A DNA stretch of 31,298 nt, from NCBI GenBank assembly GCA_022539475.1, contig VCMS01000438.1:1-31298 (forward strand), read 5' to 3'. A model generated the notes under the pieces. That model was not told where the DNA came from. It ran no database searches and saw only the letters and a program-made list of their open reading frames with translations. Shown here piece after piece: positions 18,704-27,150 of the stretch. Both the position numbers and the translations under genes were made by a program. This DNA comes from Gracilaria domingensis (taxonomy: Eukaryota > Rhodophyta > Florideophyceae > Gracilariales > Gracilariaceae). Numbering within the stretch: position 1 is the stretch's first letter; every line of letters starts with the position of its first letter.

Positions 18704-21700
18704 CTACTGCTCCAAAGTCAGAGCCCAGTCCCAGGCGTACTGCTCTCCGTAGTTGAAATACAACTCTTCGCCGCTCTCAATATCTCTTACTGCTCTACAA
18801 CGAAGTAGAGCATAGTTAGAAAGGTCGGACTTAAACTGTATCACGGACTTCGCTTCCAACATCTGCACATTGGCACTTCGAGTCTTGTTTGACCGGGGCT
18901 CCGATAAATTGGAATCCCCGGGATGATATCCGGCGTCGTTAATGTAGCCCCCGATACAAGAAGGCGCCGGGACAATGTACACTTCGCTCTCCTTTCTATC
19001 CTGAGCCAGTCCTGGTCTGTTCCTCAGGTGCAGAAAGTCCGTACCAGTCACAGTGACCATCATAGAAAACAACTTGTACCGCACTGGAGTTGCTCCGAGA
19101 CAGCCACTTCCATACGTTAAGTGTCTTTCCTTCCGGTTCTTCAGATCCGTGTATACCAAAGTTCCATAAAAATGACAGATAGTTTCCCCAGCCCATATCT
19201 TATGTTCCGTGAACACCCCCATACCAGCACGGGGATGTCGAATCTTAGAAGATGCTACATGTAAGCGATAGCGATTGGCTTCAACAGTCAACAGCATATG
19301 CATATCCATTAGATTCAGAGCTCCTCGGTACTTCTCCTCCCAAAGATCTACAGTATGCTGTTCACACTTGTCGACAAAGTCCCAGTCCTTCCAGTATCTT
19401 CCTAGGAACTGAGCAATATGTGCAGGCATCACTTGGTACCGGGGGTAACCAAATGGAGCCTCCCATTCAAGCCGACCTCGGTCCCGATGTGGAACCCGTT
19501 CATAAGTCGTTGAAGCCGCATCAACCACCTCCTGTTCAACCAGAATGTCATTCTTCCCCCCGCGAATAACTTCGGCCATAAGAGTCGTTATATGGTGCTT
19601 CGCATGGCTGAAACATGGCCTATTATTCTCGCACCCCAAGACCTTCTTATGCTTTGTCAGCGATAGGCACGCCATACCCGTAGAAAACGTTCCCGCGAAC
19701 ATGTCCATGACAAGATCACCCGGTTTTGTGAAGCGACATATCAACTCTTTCATCAACTCCCTTGCCTTCTGCTCCGGTCTTATGTACTGCGCACTTGGTA
19801 CTGAACTGCCTGGCTCATTTACCTTCCATGTCAACCACTCCCCCGCTCTCGGTTTTGGCACCCGGTCAATTACATTCCTGTTAGCCGGGAAAGTAGAAAG
19901 AATGAAATTGTTCTCCTCAAATGGAGTAAGACTGGCTTCCTTGGATGGTCGCAATCCACGCTTTACCCCATGAACGGCGTACTCCGTTACGGGATGTATC
20001 CCAAACTTCCGTGGATTCCTTCCAACATTACTTCGATCCCGGATGAACACCAGTGGATTCCCATCCACTTTAAACGAAGGCATGAGTTCTGGTTTACCTT
20101 CGCTTCCAGCTTCATCTTTCGTACTCGCCGTTTCCGAAAGTTTCCTGTGCCAAACATGAAACTGTGCCATGGCACAGAATATAATGAAGTGCCCACCTGA
20201 CCGAAGCGCGGAACTTATTAAGTCAGCCATACGGATGATGTCATCCTCACTGAAGACATCGTGAGCACTATTCCATTTGTTCCTCTTCCTGCGAGTGTTA
20301 AAAGGAGGGTCTGTTAGGACAAGCTGTGCCTCACCCATAAAATCTCCCTCTGATTCACAAACGTTTCGTGTGTGTGCCTCAGGTCCTTCATGTCACAGTT
20401 GTACGCTACAAAGTGTGATTTTCTCATCCCCTTCCACACCTTGTCCATATTCATTCGAAGGAGACTGGATATCCCCTTCATGGGCGGCTCAATACCCGTC
20501 TTTTGGATGTTGTAACCGGCAACCCGAGATTCATACTCCGCAAGATTCACCGGCTTCTCGAAGTCGTCGATATCGGAGCTCACGAGGTTCATATACTCTC
20601 GACGAGGTGGGGGTGGGGCAGACTTGGTCGAAGAAGGTTCGGCATTACCGGACGTCTTAGGGGTTTTCGTCAGTTCAATATCAGGTTTCGCGTGAATGCC
20701 GACATGGAACCCTGCCGCATGACGCATATCCTGTATCGGTTTCCATAGCAACTCCGAAAAGTTCTGAAATCGTGCAGGCAACTCACCGGAGTCAGAATCA
20801 GATACGGTATCCATCCGTAGCTCCGAAAACTCTATCCAGTTCCTCATCTGATCAGCCCGTAAGCTATAGAGGCTATCGTGGGTGCATATGGTTTCGAGGT
20901 CTGTCAAAAATTCCTTAGCCAGTATTCGGAGGTTTGTATCGCATTCATTACTCAAGGTCTCCACTGATCCACTAGTACTGCTCTGTAGCACATCCTGTGT
21001 GTTGAATCGAGTACTCTGGCTCGGCGGGGCATATCCAGACTCCAGTGTCTCTAGCGCTGTATACTTCAACGTCTGCATATTCATGTAAATGTATGGTTCC
21101 ACCATGTGCTGAACGTTCGTGTATCCAAGATGAGCCGCAAAACAACTCCATACCCATACGACCTCACTGATAACGAATCCCAGTCGATCACAGTTGTCTT
21201 TGGAGAACGACGTAAAAGTGGGTATGTACACAGGTGGTGCATGGTTCACTTTTCGTTTCTTTTTCGGTTGTTTCTTCTTCATCATTCGGATGTTGTCGTT
21301 CTCTCCCATTATGTGGCCGAGGTATGATAAGTATATAACGACCTCAAATGGGTTCACAGCTGTTGGTGGGATGAACACTGTCGTCTTCAGAACCTGCTTT
21401 CTCCTGGTCATGAAATAACCAACCAGGCATCGCACCGGTAGGTATATACCCATATCCATAGAGAGAAGGAAAAAATCGCGGAGTCTCTGGTCCTCATCCC
21501 CGTCCTTCTTGTCAGGAAGCTTCGTTACAAGATATCGTTGTTACACAGGTTTGTTATTCACAACACTCTTTCGCAGCTGTTGCAGTGTCAAGTTCTGCAG
21601 GTTCTTGGAGTTAGTGGCCTCCTCAAACATCTTCCTTGCCTCCGGAATATCCTTATAGTTCTCGGCGCAGAACTCTATTAGCCCTCTAAACCCCTCGTTC

Positions 21701-21840
21701 CGTGGCCGATCAGGGCCTCCATCGCTGTTTGCCAAAGCATCGCGAAGAACCAAGAAAAGTCTGACATATGCATGGAACGCCGGAGGCGGAGCACTCATGT
21801 CGATAGGATGTATCTCCTCTCCATCATCGGTGGAATCCAT
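18704..21840 (-). CDS. N6A/N4C DNA methyltransferase fused to SET domain
   Basis: Predicted nuclear protein of about 1009 aa if two mini-introns (21520-21564 and 20378-20439) are removed. Without them there is one in-frame TAA and one frame change. It has an unclassified N-terminus, a PKKKRKV nuclear localisation signal and a proline-rich linker. A beta-class (permuted) amino-methyltransferase follows: GDF, LVLTDPPF (catalytic DPPF, 20300-20311), RSGGHFIIF, a target-recognition stretch, then RPEQKARELM, GDLVMDMFAGTFSTG (SAM site) and LGCEN. The last ~180 residues form a SET domain: GMGVFTEHKIWAGETI, GGYINDAGY in place of the usual NHS region, and GEELYFNYGEQY. DPPF is compatible with N6-adenine or N4-cytosine methylation. 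The SET part suggests lysine methylation, but its altered core motif leaves activity open. The gene is divergent from the ParB-like gene. Confidence 0.8.
20378..20439 (-). other. Candidate 62-nt intron in methyltransferase-SET gene
   Basis: On the minus strand GTGTGG (from 20439) to ACCTGAG (20378), phase 0. Splicing brings ESEGDFMGEAQLVLTDPPF into frame with the upstream part. A frameshift near 20345 is the alternative. Confidence 0.5.
21520..21564 (-). other. Candidate 45-nt intron in methyltransferase-SET gene
   Basis: On the minus strand GTTGTG (from 21564) to ACGAAG (21520), phase 0, containing the in-frame TAA at 21541-21543. The frame is open and protein-like on both sides (KLPDKKDGDEDQRLRDFF follows). 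A nonsense mutation or a separate 99-aa gene at 21541-21840 is the alternative. Confidence 0.45.
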
Positions 21841-21855
21841 CGCTTCAGCGCAAAC

Positions 21856-22720
21856 AACGGAGGCGAGCCTTTAAATGGCGACTTACGCTGGGCACCCCCG
21901 CTTTCGGCAGCTCCTCCCAGCGCACTGCCAGTCTCGTCCGTGTCCGTGTCCCCTCGGTGCGATAGCGTCGCGTGTCGGCCACGTCGCGATTCGGAGCTAT
22001 TGCAAAGGTCGCGTATTGTGCTAAAAGTCGCAGATCAAGTGGGTGTGAAGCGCTAGTTTTCTCTAGTTTGATATATGTGCATGGCGTGTGCAGCGAAATC
22101 ACTGCCGGAAGTGCCGGGAGGAGTGTTTTGGGAGGTCTCCGGAGGGTGCCAGAATGTGGCCAGAACGTGCTCGCGGGCGGGGGTGGGGTCGGTCGTGTTA
22201 CGGTAGGTACCCTAACACGACCGGACCCCCCCCGCCCGCGGGCACGTTTTGGGGAATTTTTTGAAAAATGTGCGATTTTATGCCCGCCGGCGGGGGTGTC
22301 CGGTCGTGTTAGGGTACCTACTCTAACACGACCCACCCACCCCCCGCCCGCGGGCACGTTCTGGCCACATTCCGGCGCCTTCCCGGGACCTCCCAAAACA
22401 CGCCGCCCCGCAGTGATTTCGCTACACCCGGCCGCCGGTACGTTGGCGCCGCTGTCCACGTGTATTGGCGGTAGTAGGCTGTACATGGAAGTAAATGAGT
22501 GTTCTCTTGACTACTATGCAAAGCATTTGAAGAGCATGATTAGAGAGCGCTACCATTGCTCGCGTGAGTCATCATTGCGCGAACTCCACGACTCTAAAGC
22601 GTACAATCAGCGTCCGAGCGGCCACGGACAGGACACGGACGAGACTGGCAGTGCGCTGGGAGGAGCTGCCGAAAGCGGGGGTGCCCAGCGTAAGTCGCCA
22701 TTTAAAGGCTCGCTTCCGTT
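21856..22720. promoter_or_regulatory. Symmetric divergent promoter: 90-bp inverted repeats
   Basis: Arms 21856-21945 and 22631-22720 are inverted copies with a single mismatch. Each arm, read outward, contains GTAAGT and then ATTTAAAGGCTCGC before the start codon of the adjacent gene (21840 on the minus strand, 22783 on the plus strand). TTTAAA may serve as a TATA-like box, though it is only about 30 bp from the left ATG. GTAAGT could instead be a leader splice donor. Identical arms predict matched expression of the methyltransferase-SET and ParB-like genes. The DNA between the arms is unrelated left to right except for the central foldback. Confidence 0.75.
22093..22422. repeat. 330-bp foldback (palindromic) element
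   Basis: The sequence starts GCGAAATCACTGC and ends GCAGTGATTTCGC. The two arms of roughly 145 bp match with moderate divergence around a ~40-bp AT-rich centre (GGGGAATTTTTTGAAAAATG). Each arm contains its own imperfect ~32-bp palindrome built on GTCGTGTTAGGGTACC-like words. It could be a MITE or foldback transposon inserted in the promoter, or a structural regulatory element. No convincing target-site duplication is visible. Long open frames crossing it on both strands are by-products of its composition. Confidence 0.85.
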
Positions 22721-22782
22721 CTTGTATCGTCCAGAGCGAGCGTATTGTTGATATACACCTTTCACTGCAATAGCTTTTCAAC

Positions 22783-25254
22783 ATGAATCCAACTCGTGTT
22801 CGAAAGCGTACGCAAAGCGTGACTCCTCGCACTCGGCGGAGCACTCGATCATTGCAAGGTGGAATGCGGGTTTCTCTGCAGATGGATGTTGAGAATGAAG
22901 GAAAGGTGATAGTCGGGGAAGCGTTGTTGCATGGAATTGGAAGTGTTCTATGCCGCGAGTTGCACGGGAAGCAATTGGACCCCGGTCTTGTGGTGGTTCA
23001 TAATATTCTCATCAGTCGAAGCGGTCAGACATTCTACCCTTACCAGGCGGAGGGTCTGGATCTTCCACAATACATCCAGGATCTCCGGACGGCCGCTCCT
23101 TGGGATGAGAAAATGATGGAACCGGTGGCAGCCAGCATTCCGGCGTCCAAGCGAGGAACGGTGAGTGCTATGAGTGAGGTGATGATGCCGACAAGCCGCA
23201 TGGAGCCAATTCGAAGTTCATCAACACCGAGAGGTAACGCATCAGTAGCACCTTCGCGGGCAGGTCCGTCGTCTGTTACAAAGCGGTTTATGGAGACGAG
23301 ATCATCCCCAGCTGCGAAGCGGACAGTTCAAACAAAGTCTACCTCCGCTACGAAGCTCACTGCGTCGAAAAGGGCATCTCCAGCGATGAATCAGACCGTC
23401 TGCACAAGGGGAACTTCTGCGTCGAAACAGACGGTTCAGCACGGGACGGCTGTGCAAGAAGAGGAAGATGAGATCATAAAAGGTCCCCGTCCAGACGCGG
23501 ATGCGCAATCCGCACAAGGAGCTGGTCCATCTGTACCCCAAACTGCACCAGAAACTGCGGAGCAGCAGGACGATGACGTTGTGCTTCTGTCCGCAAGAAT
23601 GGCAAGTTCAAGTGTTTCTGGCGAGCGGTCTGGAACACAAGGGACACCTACTCGGAGCAAGACGTACAGACGAATTCGTCAGAAGGTACCAAAGGTGAAC
23701 CTCAATCACTACCAGATGGTTGTTGTTACTGTTAACATCACTCTGGTGGACACTCCGCCCAATTTACTTCGTGGAGTAAGTAAACGCCACGTTGAAGCCC
23801 TTGTGAACAGTATAGAGGAGCGGGAGATATTGCAGTCGATGGGTTCTCCAGTGGTGGCCTTACAAGATGCTACTACGGGAGAGAGGGATACTGACAAGGG
23901 ACGCCTAACGAAGAAGTGCTTCATTGTAGATGGTTTGCATCGTCTGAAAGCTATACAATATTTGGCAGGGACTGGTGCACCGAAGTGGAAGCGATTAGCC
24001 AAGTTTTGGCGTTGCAATCTGGTGATACGAAGAGATGGGAGACCCATTGGGATGAAGGAATTGTTATGTGTTGCTTCGTACCTCAATGAGTCGACGAGTA
24101 CCATGCGAAGGATGATGTTTGCAGACAAGATACACTCTATAGTTAGTGTGGTCGCCATTCTAATTGAAGATGTTGAGGGGGTGACGCCGGCAGACGTGGA
24201 TCCTGCAGAAGTGACAGAAGTGTTGAAGGAGAGCCAACTGATTGGGACTGTGCAAGAGCGTCAGTACCTGAGATATGCCAATGTCGCCCTGCAACTCATG
24301 TCTCGTGAGGGAATGCTGGCCCATTTCGAGGATATATGTGAGACTGTGAGTGACGTAGGTCTCACACATCTGTCCCATACTCCGCTATATGTTTTGGATG
24401 CCGAGGAGTTTTCCTTCATTCTTGATTGTCTTCAGATGTTTCTATTGAAGGGCAAGTCGACGAAGACAAAGCAATGGAAAAGCTTTGAGGAGGTTCGAGG
24501 TTTCTTTTATGATAGAGCAGTGTCTCTGTTCCACGCGGCTCGAGCAGTGAGGAATGAACTGAACGAGGAAGAGTCGATGGAAGTGTTCCTCAAACGCGAA
24601 GTCAGTCTTTCTGCTCCATCGAATGAAGATGACGTTGAAGACCCAGACAACAACGCAGCTGTGTATCAGTTCCTTTTGGGACAAGTTGTGAACTTCAACA
24701 CATTGCCTCGTGTTCGGAGCAGGACGAACTCAATTAGAACTGCCATGACTTCCGTTCAGAATCGATTGCGGACGATGCTCAAGGTAGTTCCACCCCCCGC
24801 ACCAGTGAAGCAGTCCGTGACGAAGAGGAGGACTCCCGCTGCTGCTGCTGCAACATCTGCCAGTGAAGAAGGGGAGCCGCGAAGAAATGCACGAGAACGG
24901 GCGCAGGGGAGTTATAGGGAAATTGAGCACGGCCAAAATCGAGGTGCCATAGAAGTTCTGGATAGCTCTGAAGAAGAACAGCGTGCCCCGCCGAGGAAGA
25001 AACGGAGAAAGACTTTCACAAAACAGATGAGATCTACTCTGAACAGCATGACACCGGATGACCTGATGTCTCAACTACGTCTGTCTCTTGCAGATGCTAG
25101 TTTTTGGCGAGGGTCGTCCAGAAAGTGGCAAGGGTCATCCAGTAAATTTTTTGAAAAAATATCGAGATCAATTATTTCAAAATTTAAAGATAATTGCTTG
25201 GGTCGCCCAGAATCGCTGTGCAGTAAATACTGCTGGGTTTTCCACTCGTGCTAG
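22783..25254 (+). CDS. ParB/sulfiredoxin-fold (ParB-N-like) nuclear protein, C-terminus altered by repeat
   Basis: Open frame of 823 codons from the ATG at 22783. Parts in order: a basic start (RVRKRTQS...RTRRSTR); a small folded region (about 30-105); a Ser/Thr/Ala-rich disordered linker with repeated KRTVQT-like words (about 120-300); a ParB-N-like domain (about 311-396) ending in the hallmark VDGLHRLKAIQYL; a helical region (about 400-620); and an acidic patch followed by PPRKKRRK (about 736-743), a likely nuclear localisation signal. ParB-N domains bind nucleotide or DNA, and some are nucleases; in bacteria and phages they often accompany DNA methylases. From 25077 (residue ~766 on) the frame runs into the repeat also found at 11135, so the last ~58 residues are not native and the original end is lost. 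Shares inverted promoter arms with the methyltransferase-SET gene. Confidence 0.75.
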   Translation: MNPTRVRKRTQSVTPRTRRSTRSLQGGMRVSLQMDVENEGKVIVGEALLHGIGSVLCRELHGKQLDPGLVVVHNILISRSGQTFYPYQAEGLDLPQYIQDLRTAAPWDEKMMEPVAASIPASKRGTVSAMSEVMMPTSRMEPIRSSSTPRGNASVAPSRAGPSSVTKRFMETRSSPAAKRTVQTKSTSATKLTASKRASPAMNQTVCTRGTSASKQTVQHGTAVQEEEDEIIKGPRPDADAQSAQGAGPSVPQTAPETAEQQDDDVVLLSARMASSSVSGERSGTQGTPTRSKTYRRIRQKVPKVNLNHYQMVVVTVNITLVDTPPNLLRGVSKRHVEALVNSIEEREILQSMGSPVVALQDATTGERDTDKGRLTKKCFIVDGLHRLKAIQYLAGTGAPKWKRLAKFWRCNLVIRRDGRPIGMKELLCVASYLNESTSTMRRMMFADKIHSIVSVVAILIEDVEGVTPADVDPAEVTEVLKESQLIGTVQERQYLRYANVALQLMSREGMLAHFEDICETVSDVGLTHLSHTPLYVLDAEEFSFILDCLQMFLLKGKSTKTKQWKSFEEVRGFFYDRAVSLFHAARAVRNELNEEESMEVFLKREVSLSAPSNEDDVEDPDNNAAVYQFLLGQVVNFNTLPRVRSRTNSIRTAMTSVQNRLRTMLKVVPPPAPVKQSVTKRRTPAAAAATSASEEGEPRRNARERAQGSYREIEHGQNRGAIEVLDSSEEEQRAPPRKKRRKTFTKQMRSTLNSMTPDDLMSQLRLSLADASFWRGSSRKWQGSSSKFFEKISRSIISKFKDNCLGRPESLCSKYCWVFHSC

Positions 25255-25575
25255 TTCTTTGGTCGAGGGCTACCTGAACGGTATTTCGCGAGGTCTAGGT
25301 TCAGTTTCCATTAAGGTGCACATTACACGATACCTTGTTCTGAATGATACCCTGCAACGCATGGAATACTGTTGCTAGTACAGATGATGTTCATTATGAA
25401 ATCATACCGTTTTATTCGTATCTATTCTTCTATCGACCGCTTTTGCTAACCACTACTTCGCTATATTACATGTACCATTTCCACATGATGAAGCGGGTGT
25501 AGGCGCAATCTGCGGCAGATGTCGCGGACTGCACCTCCACCAAAGTGCGTTATCGGTAGAACAAATACGCACTCC

Positions 25576-25661
25576 GAGAGGATGAGGAGCGAAGCGCCTC
25601 ATCCTCTCTGTTCCTCATATAGGGAACCATGCCCAGATGCATGGTTCCCTACTTGAGGAAC
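25576..25661 (+). repeat. Two hairpins (copy B counterparts)
   Basis: Counterparts of 11634-11719: 12-bp arms at 25576-25587 / 25597-25608, then a ~22-bp-arm hairpin at 25610-25661. Both stems are retained despite point differences between the copies. Confidence 0.85.
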
Positions 25662-26430
25662 CTGCATCTGCAACTCGTGAGCTACGTCCGCATCAAAAGT
25701 CATTTACCTGTATACGCAAGCAGAAAGTATCCATAAGTTAGTCAATGCTCCGTTAGGTACATTTGAAATGCGATGGAACGTATCATTGATAAAGCAAAAC
25801 AGAAACGTTGCGCGAGAAAATTCGAGGGACCTAGTAACTCGCAAAAGGGAGAAGAAGCAGGAAAGAGATCGGTTAGATTACCAGCCCACCATCATCGTAA
25901 AGCGCGAAAGGTGTCGAAGCGAGAACTCACAAGCAAAGACACCAAGAATGCCCATGCAGCAAACATACCGCAAGATGCGATAAACGAAAGAGCAGCCTAT
26001 GTCCCAACCAAGCACCAGAATCGCCTATCCCGAACAGTCAGACATCGATCTTGAGAGACGAAATGAAATTGGTCGTTTACCTGTATACGCAAGCAGAAAG
26101 TATCCATAAGTTAGTCAATGATGCGTTGGATACATTTGAAATGCGATGGAACGTACCATTGATAAAACAAAACAGAAACGTTGCGCTAGAAAAGTCGAGG
26201 GACCTAGTAACTCGCAAAAGGGAGAAGAAGCAGGAAAGGGATCGGTTAGATTACCAGCCCACCATCATCGTAAAGCGCGAAAGGTGTCGAAGCGAGAACT
26301 CACAAGCAAGGACACCAAGAATGCTCATGCAGCAAACATACCGCAAGATGCGAAAAACGAGAGAGCAGCCTATGTCCCAACCAAGTACCAGAATCGTCTA
26401 TCCCGAACACTCAGAGATCCAAGATCGCCA
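25661..26430 (+). repeat. Tandem duplication in copy B, ~373-bp unit
   Basis: Unit 1 runs from 25661. The shared TTTACCTGTATACGCAAGC word is at 25703 and again at 26076, so the offset is 373 bp. The second unit is complete here, unlike in copy A. Open frames of 162 and 106 codons pass through unit 2 in different phases. The Lys/Arg/Gln-rich product is not recognisable and I do not call it a gene. Confidence 0.75.
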
Positions 26431-26446
26431 AGAAACCAACTTGGTT

Positions 26447-26534
26447 TGTTGCGCAATAGGCTCTAGCTTCTCGCGTCTTGCGCTACTCTTGAAAAGTAGC
26501 ACAAGAGGCGAAGCTAGAGCCTATGGCGCAACGA
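26447..26534 (+). repeat. ~41-bp-arm hairpin
   Basis: Arms about 26447-26488 and 26495-26534 pair with few mismatches (GGCTCTAGCTTC facing GAAGCTAGAGCC). Absent from copy A, which lacks 26221-26657. Confidence 0.85.
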
Positions 26535-26566
26535 AATGAACCATTTTTCGCGTACTTACAGTTGTC

Positions 26567-26668
26567 GCTTTGGGTTACCGGGTTCCCGTTTTCACCCTTC
26601 AACTCGTTCTATATCTTGAAGAAATAGAAGAAGTTGAGAGTGAAAACGAGAATTCGGTAACCCAAAGC
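26567..26668 (+). repeat. ~46-bp-arm hairpin
   Basis: Arms about 26567-26612 and 26624-26668 (GCTTTGGGTTACCG facing CGGTAACCCAAAGC). Most arm differences are transitions; several would still pair as G-U in RNA. Copy A keeps only the last few bases of the right arm. Confidence 0.8.
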
Positions 26669-26806
26669 TTATTTCCTGCCGTTTGCATGTCGCAGAGCGC
26701 GAAGAAACGTGGTGAGGATTGGTTAGTTTAGAGCAAAGATACGTGGAAGGATATGGAAGAACTTACGAATAGACTGCACGGAATACATCCGTGAGATACG
26801 GATGAC

Positions 26807-26879
26807 TCCGTCCTACTTTTTTCCGCCCTCTACTTTAAGGAGCCTCCATAAAGTAGAGGGAGGAAAAAGAAGGACGGAG
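26807..26879 (+). repeat. ~31-bp-arm hairpin
   Basis: Arms CTCCGTCCTACTTTTTTCC... and its imperfect complement enclose AGGAGCCTCCA. It lies where copy A has a different foldback (about 12370-12490). Confidence 0.8.
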
Positions 26880-27150
26880 CAGAGTATAACGCGAGGAGGT
26901 GGATGGCACGGGTCACGACGGCAACGGAAGGTCGGACGTCGGAGGCGCGGCGGCGGCGGAGGGAAGGGATTTACTTTTTCTGTGCGAGATTGGACAGGTG
27001 TACAGCGTACAACGTTGGAAAACCACAGGTTTATAACCAGTGGTAGATAATACGAGAAGTACACCCTTGTGTTGAGGTCGACGTGTACCTACGTTCCTTT
27101 TTGAACGAAAGCACGTGATTTAAACTCAAAACATATTCTCCGTTCTCAGC

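Noticed and set aside
21845..22486. Minus-strand 213-codon frame and plus-strand 259-codon frame (21972-22751) in the divergent promoter
   Set aside because: Both run through the foldback and the inverted arms. Their apparent similarity to each other is the inverted repeat itself, and no protein family is recognisable.
25088..25378. 96-codon frame at the start of copy B (and its copy in 11148-11436) as a separate gene
   Set aside because: It begins inside the shared repeat, differences between the copies change amino acids freely, and the frame resembles no family. It is more likely transposon end sequence.
26051..26539. 162-codon frame in the copy B tandem repeat
   Set aside because: A second phase of the same DNA is equally open, the product is low-complexity Lys/Arg/Gln-rich, and copy A does not preserve the full frame.
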